Shown: piece after piece, positions 10,590-20,497 of the stretch
Layout of the letters: each line of letters opens with the position of its first letter
Position numbering within the stretch: the first letter of the stretch is position 1
Assembly: GCA_022925895.1 (NCBI GenBank)
Contig: JAKSYS010000749.1
Location: 1-27,815, forward strand
DNA: 27,815 bases
From: Fragilaria crotonensis
Taxonomy: Eukaryota; Bacillariophyta; Fragilariophyceae; Fragilariales; Fragilariaceae
Direction: 5' to 3'
Translations under genes and position numbers: made by a program
Notes under the pieces: model-generated
The model's input: the letters and a program-made list of their open reading frames with translations, nothing else
What the model was told of the DNA's origin: nothing
The model's database searches: none

Positions 10590-11335
10590 GATCAACGACG
10601 ACTGAACGTTGCTGTCGTCACTGCCATACAGTGGTTTCGCCCGCAGCTTTTTTCTGACTTGAGCAAATCGTTGAACACGAGCGGTGTGAATTGTTGGACG
10701 GAAATCAGCTACCCTCTCTGTCGCAGTCCCGTGCTAGACATCATCATTGGGCTTACTGCTGCGTTGTCCTCGATTTTGATCAACGACGACTGAACATTGC
10801 TGTCGTCACTGCCATACAGTGGTTTCGACCTGCAGCTTTCTTTCTGAGTTGCGCAAATTGTTGGACACAAATCGGTTACGCTCTCTGCTGCTGTGCTGAC
10901 GTCATCGTTGGGGTTACTGTGCTGTCCTAGATTGTGATCAACGACGACTGAACGTTGCTGTCGTCACTGCCATACAGTGGTTTCGACCTGCAGCTTTCTT
11001 TCTGAGTTGTGCAAATTGTTGGACGCAAATCAGTTACGCTCTCTGCTGCTGTGCTGGACGTCATCGTTGAGGCTACTGTGCTGTCCTAGATTGTGATCAA
11101 CGACGACTGAACATTGCTGTCGTCACTGCCATACAGTGGTTTCGACCTGCAGCTTTCTTTCTGAGTTGCGCAAATTGTTGGACGCAAATCGGTTACGCTC
11201 TTGACTGCTGCTGGACGTCATCATTGGGTTACTGCGTTATCATCAATTGTGATCAACGACGACTGAACGTTGCTGTTGTCACTGCCATACAGTGGTTTCG
11301 ACCGCAGCTTTCTTTCTGACTTGCTCAAATTGTTG
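10590..11335. repeat. ~157-bp minisatellite, about 4.5 copies
   Basis: GATCAACGACGACTGAAC begins units at about 10590, 10778, 10936, 11095 and 11251, giving periods of 188, 158, 159 and 156 bp. Each unit continues CACTGCCATACAGTGGTTTC, then GCAGCTTTCTTTCTGA, then CAAATTGTTG. The first unit is longer and the last is truncated. Stops and frame changes between units argue against coding. CACTG..CAGTG is a short inverted repeat in each unit. Confidence 0.9.
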
Positions 11336-11382
11336 TAACGACGTTGCCTTCTGATCAACAAGATACTTGAGAAATTTTCTCA

Positions 11383-11754
11383 TTGAAGGATACGGTGGCT
11401 GGAGTTTGTGGAAGGATGGATGGGGGCAATGAACGTATGGAGGGAGTGGGGGAGTTTCCCGTGAATGCCAGCAACTATCTCCTGAGCGCCAGTGGGCAAA
11501 CAAATCCTTGTCGCTCATCGATCCTTAATCTTGGGGACACACCAAGGCTTGTTAGTGCGGCACAGATGTCACAGGGTGCGAGTAGGGTGCCAGGGGTGTT
11601 ACCACGGGTCAGGAGAGCTCGTAAATCATGTCCATCTCAGGCCCAGGTTTTGGCTGTGTTACTCAAGTGTTTGCCTGGAGACTTCAGAGCCGGGTTTGGG
11701 GAGTCCTTCTCTCAATATGTGACTGAACTGGGTGCGTGCATTGCATGCTGGTGA
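11383..11754 (+). CDS. unrecognised reading frame inside the MULE
   Basis: A 123-residue frame with no domain I recognise. It overlaps the next frame (11732-12529) by 23 bp. Composition changes here from AT-rich repeats to a more balanced sequence, so this block may be the front of a broken gene captured by the element, but it could be a chance open frame. Confidence 0.2.
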   Translation: MKDTVAGVCGRMDGGNERMEGVGEFPVNASNYLLSASGQTNPCRSSILNLGDTPRLVSAAQMSQGASRVPGVLPRVRRARKSCPSQAQVLAVLLKCLPGDFRAGFGESFSQYVTELGACIACW

Positions 11755-12529
11755 ACCTATGCTATGCATGACCCCCGTACGTTGGATTTGGGGTGCTCTC
11801 CATGGCTTATATGCATGGTTTCCTGGGGGTGCTGAGTTGCCTGGCTTCCACATCGAACAATTGGGCTCGCTTGAGGATGTGTTCTATCAATCAGAGGTCA
11901 CAACCCCATTCCATCACAATTTTATAGTGATGGATGTTATCTTGAATCGCTCATATGTCCCTGTTGTGAGGGAACATGCCATACGGGCAGGGACTGTTGT
12001 TCCTGTTGGATGTTCTGGACCTGAAGAAATTGCAGACTGTGCAGACGGGAGTTTCAGAACAGTGATCGCAATCATTCCGTCGGCAGGGGCCTTCTACTGT
12101 GCTCGGGAGCGTCGGAGTAATGCAGTTGGTCGTGCAAACTCCCTTATTCCACTGGACTTGAGTTGGTTACGATTGGCTAGTGGTGGAAGTGAATTCGGGC
12201 AGGGAGGTTATGTGAAACGCCTGCATCATCGTAGTTCTGCATGGAGGGTGTCGCTGACAGTTAGATCGCATATTGGAAGGGTGCACCAGCATCGATTAAT
12301 TCGGTGTGCTAGGCAGCTGCACGATGCTGACGGACCGGCTTTGCCTCCGGATGTCTTCGATGGAAGTCCATGCGAGTGGTCGGCTGCTGATCGGGCAGCC
12401 TTGTACAACCTCCGGCTAGCCGGATCGAACTCTGTGCGCTATGGTGGGGGTCACTATGCAGTTGGATGCCACTACTTTGTGTGCCGTCTACGTGCTGCAT
12501 TGTGGACCCGTGTGTCACCCAATTCTTGA
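11732..12529 (+). CDS. uncharacterised 265-residue reading frame inside the MULE
   Basis: Not recognised. The frame stays open for 265 codons, which is long for chance at this composition, and it lies upstream and in the same direction as the HxD-type remnant at 12560-13342. Residues about 50-85 (FHIEQLGSLEDVF and following) look protein-like; the rest is rich in Arg, Gly and Ser. No signal peptide, membrane segment or catalytic motif stands out. It may be the N-terminal part of the same broken gene as its downstream neighbour (inference). Confidence 0.3.
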   Translation: MRALHAGEPMLCMTPVRWIWGALHGLYAWFPGGAELPGFHIEQLGSLEDVFYQSEVTTPFHHNFIVMDVILNRSYVPVVREHAIRAGTVVPVGCSGPEEIADCADGSFRTVIAIIPSAGAFYCARERRSNAVGRANSLIPLDLSWLRLASGGSEFGQGGYVKRLHHRSSAWRVSLTVRSHIGRVHQHRLIRCARQLHDADGPALPPDVFDGSPCEWSAADRAALYNLRLAGSNSVRYGGGHYAVGCHYFVCRLRAALWTRVSPNS

Positions 12530-12559
12530 TGTTATGGTGGATCTCCTGATCGGTGTGAC

Positions 12560-13342
12560 ATGAAAGGCAGGAAGACTGCGATTCTTATCAGAAACTCTCT
12601 GTCACTTCTTGACAATGGGGGTCGGCAGTTGGTGGGCAGAGCATTGATAACATCAACTCCCACAATGCGGTTGTTGCCCGTGAACGTGCCGTTGGCGGTG
12701 CGAGGAATGGGAGGGGGATGTTGGGACCATGCACCCCATTGGAACTCGGGTACACAAGGACGGCGTGTCAACGAGCAGTTACACAACAAATGCTTTGGTT
12801 CCTGATGAGGTGTTGCGCGAATTTGTTCGGTCGCTGGCACTTGTGGGTCGGCATTGCTTTCCTGATGTCCTCACCGTCATCCAGGACTTGAGGCAGATAG
12901 TGGCCTGCTTCCCGTGTCACCAATGGGGGGTGATGGTCATTTTGGCCGTGTTGGGTATTCGGTTGACATGAGTGTCAACCTGGGCAATGCATCCCATTTT
13001 GATTGTGGTGATGCCTCGCAGGGCTTTGCAGTGTGGACCGAGACAATTCCTGGGGCAGCAAAAAATTGGTTCTTCCTAATGCCAAATGTTGTGGGTGTTG
13101 ATGGGAATGGGAATCGTTTTTTGGGCCTGGCTGTGAAACTGTCACATGGTGTTGCTATCAGTTGGGATGGACGAGTGCTTCGGCACTGTACATCATTGCA
13201 CACTACAGGGCAAACAAATGGCCCAGAGGAACCAAACTTGTGCTTTGGTTCATTCAGTGTCGCCAAGGAGAGTGTCCTTCAGGCTGGAAGAACCATATCG
13301 TTGCGGCGGGATATGGCGGAGCGGAGTGCAACGAATGCATAG
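12560..13342 (+). pseudogene. broken gene with HxD...H pattern, possible 2OG-Fe(II) oxygenase-like
   Basis: Two overlapping frames join across the G-run at 12925-12930. The upstream frame (from about 12729) gives DEVLREFVRSLALVGRHCF. The downstream frame reads SVNLGNASHFDCGDASQGF, then AVWTETIPGAAKNWFFLMPN, then LAVKLSHGVAISWDGRVLRH followed by CTS. HFD fits the HxD iron motif, and a later His after a GxxISWDGR turn fits the second metal ligand of double-stranded beta-helix Fe(II)/2-oxoglutarate dioxygenases, but I see no certain 2OG-binding Arg. Similar repeated proteins may exist in algal genomes (memory, not checked). The frame stops at 13342. The enzyme class is an inference; the coding nature of 12914-13300 is fairly convincing. 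Confidence 0.45.
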
Positions 13343-13550
13343 TACGGACGCAATGTGTTTTTAACGTGGTGGAAGAAGGTGGTGGCTATCGCTGCTCCTT
13401 TAAGTTGGTACATATAGGCTCTCACTATTAAATCTGTTGCAGTTGCTTGTCCAAGCGGAACCAAATGTGGAGAACCAAGGGAATGTCATACGCTTTGGTG
13501 GTTCGTTCCATATGCCTTCGCTTTCTTGTTGGACGGCACTCTTCAAGGAC

Positions 13551-16500
13551 CTATGTTTCCTTTGCTTTGACGTAAACAAACAAGTGTGAATCGCTGGATG
13601 CTTTCTCCATCCATTTCTGAACTGTCTTTGCTTGTGTATAAAAAGTGGTATTAACTTCCCTGTCGACCCTGCAAGCAGTTTCATGTTGCTTTACAACAAA
13701 GTTTCCACCGCGCTCAATAAGCTGGAGTTCAACAATATTGTTGTCCGGAGATGGAATGTGGGTGTTCTGCAGATTCTTGGATCTGTATATGCTGGTAGGT
13801 CGCGACATAAACTCGATAGCCTCTGAAGAATAGAAGACTGCTTTAATGGACAGATGACGAATAATCTGAGAGGGAGATGGAATGTCTTGTTGGAGCTCTG
13901 ATTAAGTTTCAAGGTGCACCCAGCATTGGGCACAACTACATCGTGGTGACTTTGATTCCCAACGTACGATACCATCGATTCCAGGAGGCACTGTTCTTCT
14001 TCCCAACAAAAGCCACCTTGTCCATCTTAGAGCACCGCTTGATCGTGTGCTGACAGGAACCACAATACGAACATTGTGCCTGCCTGCTACGTGCATCAGC
14101 CAAATGAGGAACAAGGTTTTGAGAGAGTTCCATCGACAAGGGTCTGCTGCTTTGCTCCGTGTGCTTTCCTCTCGTTCAGTGATTTAAGTCGCTTCTGCCG
14201 AACCTTACCGATATTGTGTCGCTGCATCTCAAAATTACTGTTGTGGTGTTCAGCAAATATGCCTTCTTTCCGAGATTCGGCATTCGGCCCGAATGCCCCA
14301 AGAAATTCTTCAGCAGACGACATAAATCCAAGAAATGGAACGGAAGAAGTTTGCTGCTGGCCACTGGCGGACAAACTCAAGGCATCTCTCATCCGAACCA
14401 AGACACCTAGGCATTCCATTCTTGCATCTTCATTTGGAAGACTTAGTGCTAGATTTGCAACACTGTTCGCAACATCAGTAAAATCGCGGAAGGTCACATT
14501 CCTCTTCCTGACTACCGGTAGAACTGAAGTTGCTGTGTTGTTGACGAGAATGCAAGAATCGTGTTCGATACTCTCAAGGTCGGGTTCTTTCCAAATGCAC
14601 ATCGCATCTCCTTCCCCAGCATCATGATAGTCTTGGAAAGGATCATTGTCTTCGCATCCATCTTCCCCTGCCGGCAGGCTTGTAGGTCTTCTGGGTGGGC
14701 TTGACAGCACAGGAGCAGTCTGCCGACAGAACAACTTATCGCCGAGACTGCCAATGTAAGGGTCCCTGGTTACAGACCAAGCTGACAGGATAGTGGTGTA
14801 ATCTGGATTCGGGGACGATACTGACAATGGCTGGGCGTGGAACTTGGAATCAACGAGCCCAAGCTTGAATTCTTCACCATGAAATGCAAAGAGATGTCGA
14901 CATTGAATCTGATATGCAACGAAGACATTGCATGAGCACTTAGATCCATTGACAAGGCGAGCCCTTTGGGATGAATCCCCAATCCGTCGCACTTCCTTTT
15001 GTTCTCCGCCACCACTCAGCAGTGAGCAGTATCCTGATGATTTCTTGTATTCTTCTTTGCAGATCTTGAATCCGCGCTTTGACAGTTTAACAAGCATAAG
15101 GGCAAGGGTTTTATCGCATGTGGTGTGACTGCTTGCTGCACTCTGTCGCCTGTACTGGTCTCGGATACTTGCCCTCTTATTGGCGAGCTCTTGCATGCGA
15201 AGGATGCAGTCCTTAACCTGCATTGCAGGATCATCCCAGCTACCACCCCCGATGCGAGCAACATAAGATGAATGGTTAGCCTCCGCAATTGAAGATCCAA
15301 GACGTTCTTCGTTACAGGGTATTGCATTGACAGAGTAGCGTGCAAATCTTCTCCTTGCAACATGAATGACGTTGTTGAAATAGTTTAAGAGACTTTGAGG
15401 CTCACCACGACAATCCATCATTGCTAGAATCTTGGACCTTATAGTCTCGTAGGCATCCAAGGAGTAGGACTCAAAAACCAAAGATCGCAGCAATCCACCA
15501 TAGTGGTTCCATCTGCTGGCTCCAAATTGTTTAAACCATGTACCGCACTCAGGGGACAATAAATGGTGCACATCATCAAGGAGGGAACATGAATCTTGAA
15601 TGCCAAGGGATGCGAGCAGACTGTCGCAAGTTACTAATCCATCACCAAAGATAGCATGAATGCTGTCTAGCTTTGCTTGCATGAAAAGTTACTGCAGCAC
15701 CGAAGCAGCCATGCGTAAGCCTCGATCCGCTCAGATATCACAATGGCTTCGCACACACAACCATGTGGCCATATCCATCAATACCAGTGACAGCAATGTA
15801 CGGGTAACAAAAGCTGTTTAGCTGGCGTTTCATACCGTCTAATGCAATCGAGGAGGCGCAGGTGTCCCAGTCAAACCTCATTGTGGCTGTTTGCCAGCAA
15901 ATTCCAACCATTGTATCATTCTGATCACGTTGAATGTCAAAGAGAAAAGATGGATCCTCTTGATGCAGTCGACAGAGGTATTGAACCACCAAGCACATAC
16001 TTCCGGATCAGAGAGTGCCTCCTTTAATGTCTCATTTGCGATGTCCTGTGCAACAGACAGATACTCTGGAGGTAGATTGTCACTAGGACTTAAAATGAAC
16101 TCCACATCTCCCTCTGAGACTCTTCCTTCCGACAGGAGAAGATCAAAGTCACCATTCATCAGCTTCAACTTGACCTTGGTCTTCACATTATTTATGAATT
16201 TGCTGGACACGCCAAAATCTTTTGGCAACATATCGCGAAGCAAACCTCTCATCATTCTGGCACTTGGCTTCTGTTCACTTGCAAGAAGCTGGACAATGGT
16301 GTGCAGCTTAAGATTCTGAGTGCGGGCAAGGTGCCTTGATGCATGTCCACCACTAGTCCATGCTGCCTTGAATTGTTCCCTGAAGGCTTACACTCTTTCC
16401 GTGCATAAATTGCACATGCGATATTCTAACTCCTCCCAGTTCACTGCCCTTCATCCCGGTAAAGTTAATCTTGAATTCACACCCACACTTTGATCTTGCA

Positions 16501-16820
16501 GATTTTCGCGGCATATAGGTTTTTCCATTTCTCTGAGCAGCCAATTCCGTCCTAGCTGTTTTCGTGCATCCTGGGCATCCCTTGATGTTGTTTCAGAACA
16601 ACAAGCTGCCATTCCGCGGTCAACAATAAAGAATCCAAACTTCGTTGCTTTTGACGCATTGCATCGATCAGGTCCCTCCTTGTTGCAAACACAGCTCCGA
16701 CAGGGAACTCTCCGTCAAATTCCTTCTTGATAAGATGTAAATTCTCCTCTCTGCTTGAGAATAGAAGATGTCAGTTGCGGTTGACGTGCATTCTTCTTGC
16801 TCTATAGGAGTGATTTCCAT
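13551..16820 (-). CDS. MULE transposase (FAR1-like finger, DDE, SWIM), frame interrupted
   Basis: Minus-strand transposase of the surrounding element; the family cuts and inserts DNA with an RNase H-like DDE domain. In order: likely ATG at 16820; an N-terminal FAR1/FLYWCH-like block (NASKATKFGFFIVDRG near 16650, SKCGCEFKINFTG near 16490); a domain around 16050-16255; a MULE core at 15720-15960 with ALDGMKRQLNS, GIDGYGHMVVCAKPL and, one frame over, SERIEAYAWLL; then an intact 528-residue frame (14096-15682) with EANHSSYVARIGGG and a SWIM finger CSC-x9-CRH at 14894-14938; then a zinc knuckle CSYCGSCQHTIKRC near 14060; and a tail ending at 13551. Frames change at least six times, one of them in the T-run of AACTTTTCATG at about 15685. 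Length fits a MURA-type protein of about 1,050 residues. Confidence 0.8.
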
Positions 16821-17056
16821 GGCTTGCAGTGGGTAAGAGGTGCTGATGTCGTGCTGGTTAATAGTGAGAGTGAGTTGTTAACTTTCACGAATGCACTCGT
16901 ATTTGAAAATGGTGCAGCCGTACAATTTCAAGTACATTCAATTTCAAAGTTGGGCGCGAATATCGAATAAGTTATGCCGGCGTGCCATTTGAATATGTAT
17001 AACGATACATGTATATGATTATGACATCATCAGATGACTGTTTTGGCCCCTTTCCC

Positions 17057-17132
17057 CGATGACGTCGCGGCAGATTCTTATTGGTTTAGCGTTTTTGATA
17101 GCGCATTAATCGTTAGCGAATTAGGCATTTCC
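17057..17132 (-). repeat. MULE terminal inverted repeat, right
   Basis: Reverse complement begins GGAAATGCCTAATTCGCTAAC and aligns to 4901-4976, including ATGCGCTATCAAA and the inner GACGTCATC. It lies about 240 bp upstream of the transposase start, so it may also act as its promoter region (inference). Confidence 0.8.
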
Positions 17133-17142
17133 TGTTGATCTG
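17133..17142 (+). repeat. target site duplication, right copy
   Basis: TGTTGATCTG, identical to 4891-4900 and in the same orientation, directly outside the right inverted repeat. Confidence 0.8.
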
Positions 17143-18102
17143 GCACCATGCGCCCGTAAAGGCCCGTAGTACTCCGAGCTACGAGTGGCACAGAAGCATG
17201 GACTAGACTATGGCAAGTAAAGGGCCTTGTGGCGAAAACTTATGTAGTGCATAACATCGTACTCATACTTAGTAGTAGTACAACTGTACTGGAGTACAAC
17301 TTAGTATGCTCGATATCTGGAGCACTCGGAGCTCGGAGTACAAAGGACTGGCGACCTATAATATATATCATACAGTACATTTTGCATAACAGTATACCTT
17401 GTTGTATAAAATCATAACGACACCGAATACGGGAACCCCGAGCTGACACACTCGAAAATCTTGACAAAAACTCGTCAGAAATTGGCGATGGCTGTCGCCG
17501 CAGAATATTAAAAAATTTAAAAATCCGGTACTTGTAACGGTACTGGAGTAAAAGGTACTGTACCTAAATCGTACCGGTACAATTAACTTGTGCTACAGTA
17601 CATGGGAGTATGCATATGACATACAGTATGTCATATGTCATTTCGATATGCGATATGCGATATGCGATATGCGATAGCTGCGATATGCGATATGCATATC
17701 GTTGAGGACTGGAGGGAGGACCAGGAGAATGGCGTGCAACTGTTGAATACTGATTATTTCTGAGATTACGGAATACTGTATGATAAAAAGGTATTCCTAA
17801 AAAAAGGTACCACTAGGAACTAGCACTGTTCCGCGCTGAAGTCAAGAGCGCGCGACACTGCGACCTGCGAATGACACAATGGACGAATGAAGCTTAGCAG
17901 CACCTGCGTATAACTCGGAAAGGTTGTGATTTACTGGACCTCCCATTGCAAACTATCATATGTTTAACACACTGGTTGACTAGGCTTTCACAGCACAGGC
18001 AGCGTTGAATTTTCTGTCACTACCAGGTATCGTGGTTCACACGGTGGCATGGTATAGCCGTCCGTCAATGCATGGAATCCGACAGTGGCCAATACTAGAT
18101 AA
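17143..18102. other. non-coding stretch between the MULE and M50B copy 2
   Basis: No supported gene. It holds many GTAC-containing short palindromes (17166-17600), an AT-rich tract near 17350-17400, and the heptamer microsatellite at 17645-17700. It includes the 3' flank of M50B copy 2. Confidence 0.5.
17645..17700. repeat. GATATGC heptamer microsatellite
   Basis: About seven copies of CGATATG, interrupted once by AGCTG at about 17676. The palindromic ATGACATACAGTATGTCAT lies just upstream (about 17617-17635). Confidence 0.9.
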
Positions 18103-18996
18103 TCATACAGGTTGTGCCCAATAATAGTCGCCAGTGCTCTGAGTAGGCTTTGACACAGGAACCTGCTTTTCCTGGTTGTATTGCGGCTGCCTTTTGTTTC
18201 TCGGCATCTCCTTCGCATCCTTAGCAAAAACCAAGCCGATCAATGTCATGACAATAGCAAATACCAGCCACAAGGTTGCCCAAAACCGATAGTCGTTGCC
18301 CCAATACTCTGCCACGGCGGCCGCATCGGTGGTCGACAACTGACCACCCACGTATCCCTGCGAAGATCCGTACAAATTTTTAATGTCGAGCAATGCGTTC
18401 ATGGAGCACGTAGCCGCCAGAAAGGCATATAGATTGTCCAGCCACAGAGCTGGGAGGAACCACCCACACAATACGAAAGCAAATCCTTCAATGAGAAGTG
18501 CAATGAGTCCGAAAGCGTTACGAACGTACAACGCACAGCTTAGCAGGATCGCTACGCCGAAGCCTATTGTACCGATAGTGGGACCAAGTACAGTTCGCCG
18601 AAACAGAAGCAGAATGCATCCCCAGAATGCAGTCCCAGTGTATCCTGCTGATGATACGAAAGCACCCTTCCACGTCGCTCCATCGTAGTAATAGTAGCAT
18701 GAACCGCTTCCGTCATGAAATATCTTAAGCTCTTTGATCTTGCCACCGACCAAGATGGCAGCCGTTCCATGTGACATTTCATGAACCCATGTGGACAACA
18801 ACTTGAAAGGATAAAGGATGTATCTCCCTGTGTCAAAGTTCAATAATATGATCATGACGAGGCAGGCTCCCAAAAGTATCTTTTCTCGTTGGAAGAATCG
18901 TACAGCCCAGCTTCGTGTATCGTCCTTCTGTTGTGCAGCAATGAGTGACTCCTCACGAAGGTCATTCCCACAGGCATCAGGCAAATCGCAGCTCAT
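18103..18996 (-). CDS. M50B-like HExxH multipass membrane protein, copy 2
   Basis: Intact frame of 297 residues from the Met shared with copy 1; an upstream ATG at 19080 would add 28 residues that copy 1 lacks. WVHEMSHGTAAILVGG sits at the same residue numbers (HEMSH 72-76), and NALLDIKNLYGSSQ gives the matching Asp. The hydrophobic segments and the block SAGYTGTAFWGCILLLFRRT are nearly identical to copy 1, while the loops and the C-terminal tail before YYWAQPV differ. Same strand as copy 1, so this is a tandem duplicate now 13.5 kb away because of the MULE. Differences at many positions, and a tail of different length, suggest the duplication is not recent. Protease activity is inferred; function is unknown. 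Confidence 0.85.
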   Translation of the reverse strand: MSCDLPDACGNDLREESLIAAQQKDDTRSWAVRFFQREKILLGACLVMIILLNFDTGRYILYPFKLLSTWVHEMSHGTAAILVGGKIKELKIFHDGSGSCYYYYDGATWKGAFVSSAGYTGTAFWGCILLLFRRTVLGPTIGTIGFGVAILLSCALYVRNAFGLIALLIEGFAFVLCGWFLPALWLDNLYAFLAATCSMNALLDIKNLYGSSQGYVGGQLSTTDAAAVAEYWGNDYRFWATLWLVFAIVMTLIGLVFAKDAKEMPRNKRQPQYNQEKQVPVSKPTQSTGDYYWAQPV

Positions 18997-19080
18997 CGTT
19001 GGCTTCTCAGCTCTTTGACGGCTGTATGGGAATGTATGATCTCTATCGATGTCGACCCAGTCGACAGTCGGCAGATCCAC

Positions 19081-19382
19081 CTATTTCTACGACCAGCCGA
19101 ACCGCACGGCCGACGTCGGCGATCAGGTATTGGCGAAAGAATTGATTTCACTATTGGAGGAGTGAACTTGACGTCTAGTCTACTGAGAATCTAAAAAATG
19201 ATGTTTCTGCACTCCGCACGTCGCGGTCTGTTACCGGTATAGTAGTATTTTGGTACCAGGTACGAGTAGTATAGTCTTAAGTATCATCATGCCATGCATT
19301 CATTCATGGAGGTTTTAGTTTTTTATAGCTCCAGTACACCAGCAACAAGCGCTGGTACGCTATAATGAGCGTATGTCATATA
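19081..19382. other. intergenic stretch upstream of M50B copy 2
   Basis: Presumed promoter side of M50B copy 2. It holds GGTACCAGGTAC-like palindromes near 19251 and no visible gene. It ends at a TA followed by CAGTACCTGGTACAC, the possible start of the pogo-like element. Confidence 0.4.
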
Positions 19383-19462
19383 CAGTACCTGGTACACAAG
19401 CAACGCATGATTTACATTTTAGCAGGACATTTCGTACACACAAGGCATATGTATCCTACTAT

Positions 19463-19517
19463 GACATGTGTCATGCTACCGTATTCCTCAGTGTTTCGTA
19501 CCCGCCAAATGCATACA
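19463..19517 (+). repeat. 55-bp direct repeat flanking the retroelement, left
   Basis: Runs from GACATGTGTCATGCTACC to CCAAATGCATACA. It matches 26867-26921 without a difference I can see, and retroelement sequence begins at once after it. Confidence 0.9.
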
Positions 19518-19641
19518 AGACAGATAGTCAATCTCTGCAGCTGTTTCTAGCTGATCGGAGCAGAGAGAAAACTCCACCAAAAAATACTTCATATTTTCTA
19601 CAAGTATTCGCGTGAGACGCGAATCGACAGGAAAAGGGATA
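19518..19641 (+). repeat. split direct repeat A1 (left terminus)
   Basis: AGACAGATAGTCAATCTCTG through GAAAAGGGATA, repeated at 25962-26072 and 26470-26579. A1 has a dozen extra bases (CTCCACCAA region near 19572). It includes the inverted pair TTCGCGTGAGACGCGAA (19607-19623). Confidence 0.85.
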
Positions 19642-19648
19642 GTACGAT

Positions 19649-20360
19649 GGTCGACAATCCGGCGTTAGCCGAACTAGTCGCAGCGCAACCAGTTGCGCTT
19701 CAGCGTCCGTATGCCGCTGACCCAGGGACTCACGGGGTGGCTGGTCAAGGATACGCTCGAAGCATCCCCGGATGAGGTGCTTCGCATTTTGGCGGCGACA
19801 AATGCTAAGTACGCAAATGTCAATGCCACCGATGCCAACGCGGAGGATGCCACAAACATCCTCAAGGAATTGGCTGAGGATATATTTGCGGCCGAAGCGT
19901 TGGAGACTTTCCTGACGGTAGTGATACCTGAAGGGGAGTCAACTGTGATGGTCGTAACAAGAATGTCCCGATACCGCCCAGAACTGGGGTGGCCTCGCCG
20001 TGGTCGGGACAAGGCTTTGGTTTCGGGGAGGTCGAAGGAGGGCAGTTGCCCCCGTTGGTGAAGCTGCCAGATGCGTTGTCGTTACGACAGGCGTTGGCTC
20101 CGAAAGAGGTGCTCGCGCCTACGTGGTCCGAATGGAACACCCATTTCGGCATTGACCCTCGCGACGTGCGCATCCGAGGCGAGGAACTCATGGTTGTAGA
20201 GGGCGGAGATGACAATGGCAGGAGGGTACTGGTGCCCAAGTTGCAGTACACTCGTGCCTGGGCGCCGTACTTCTTGGCGGCACAACTCCGGAGCACGCCA
20301 TGAGACTGATTCGTCAGCTAACTCGGAACTTGGAGACCGAGCAACAAAGGAAGTCGCAGC
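19649..20360 (+). CDS. retroelement gag, N-terminal part, frame broken
   Basis: The first ATG after A1 (19649) reads MVDNPALAELVAAQPVALQ, then the frame moves to one giving LTQGLTGWLVKDTLEASPDE and EDATNILKELAEDIFAAEAL. Near 19990 it shifts again to a frame with PPLVKLPDALSLRQALAPKE and LVPKLQYTRAWAPYFLAAQL, and from 20298 MRLIRQLTRNLETEQQRK. The acidic, helical and alanine-rich composition fits a structural gag-like protein. No named domain is recognised; the role is inferred from position between the left repeat and the polymerase. Breaks may be sequencing errors. Confidence 0.5.
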
Positions 20361-20497
20361 CCCTTTGAGCGCTGGTGTGCCGCGTCGCGTGCGAAGCGGT
20401 ATTGTCGGTAATCTGCGCGCGCAGCAAGAACTACATCGCGTGGGTGTCGCCGGCGGGGGCACTCGACAGGGCGCTTACGCGTTGGAGCGCACGAAAG

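Larger units (their letters stand above)
4901..17132 (-). mobile_element. 12.2-kb MULE-type transposon with nested repeats
   Basis: The left end (4901-4976) and the reverse complement of the right end (17057-17132) align over about 70 bp at roughly 80% identity by hand count. The element is flanked on both sides by TGTTGATCTG, a 10-bp direct repeat in the 8-11 bp range known for Mutator-like elements. Its transposase (13551-16820, minus strand) starts about 240 bp inside the right end. The other 8.5 kb is foreign or repetitive: hAT remnant, palindrome, G-rich repeats, minisatellite and broken frames. It sits between two tandem M50B paralogues. The boundary may be off by a base because T4891 and T17133 can be counted either way. 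Confidence 0.85.

Noticed and set aside
9987..10793. 268-codon plus-strand open frame
   Set aside because: It runs through the G/C-rich repeat and the first minisatellite unit; Pro/His/Thr runs come from ACCCACCC, and no family pattern is visible.
10590..11335. CRISPR array
   Set aside because: Whole ~157-bp units repeat end to end, with no short repeats separating unique spacers, in a eukaryotic setting.
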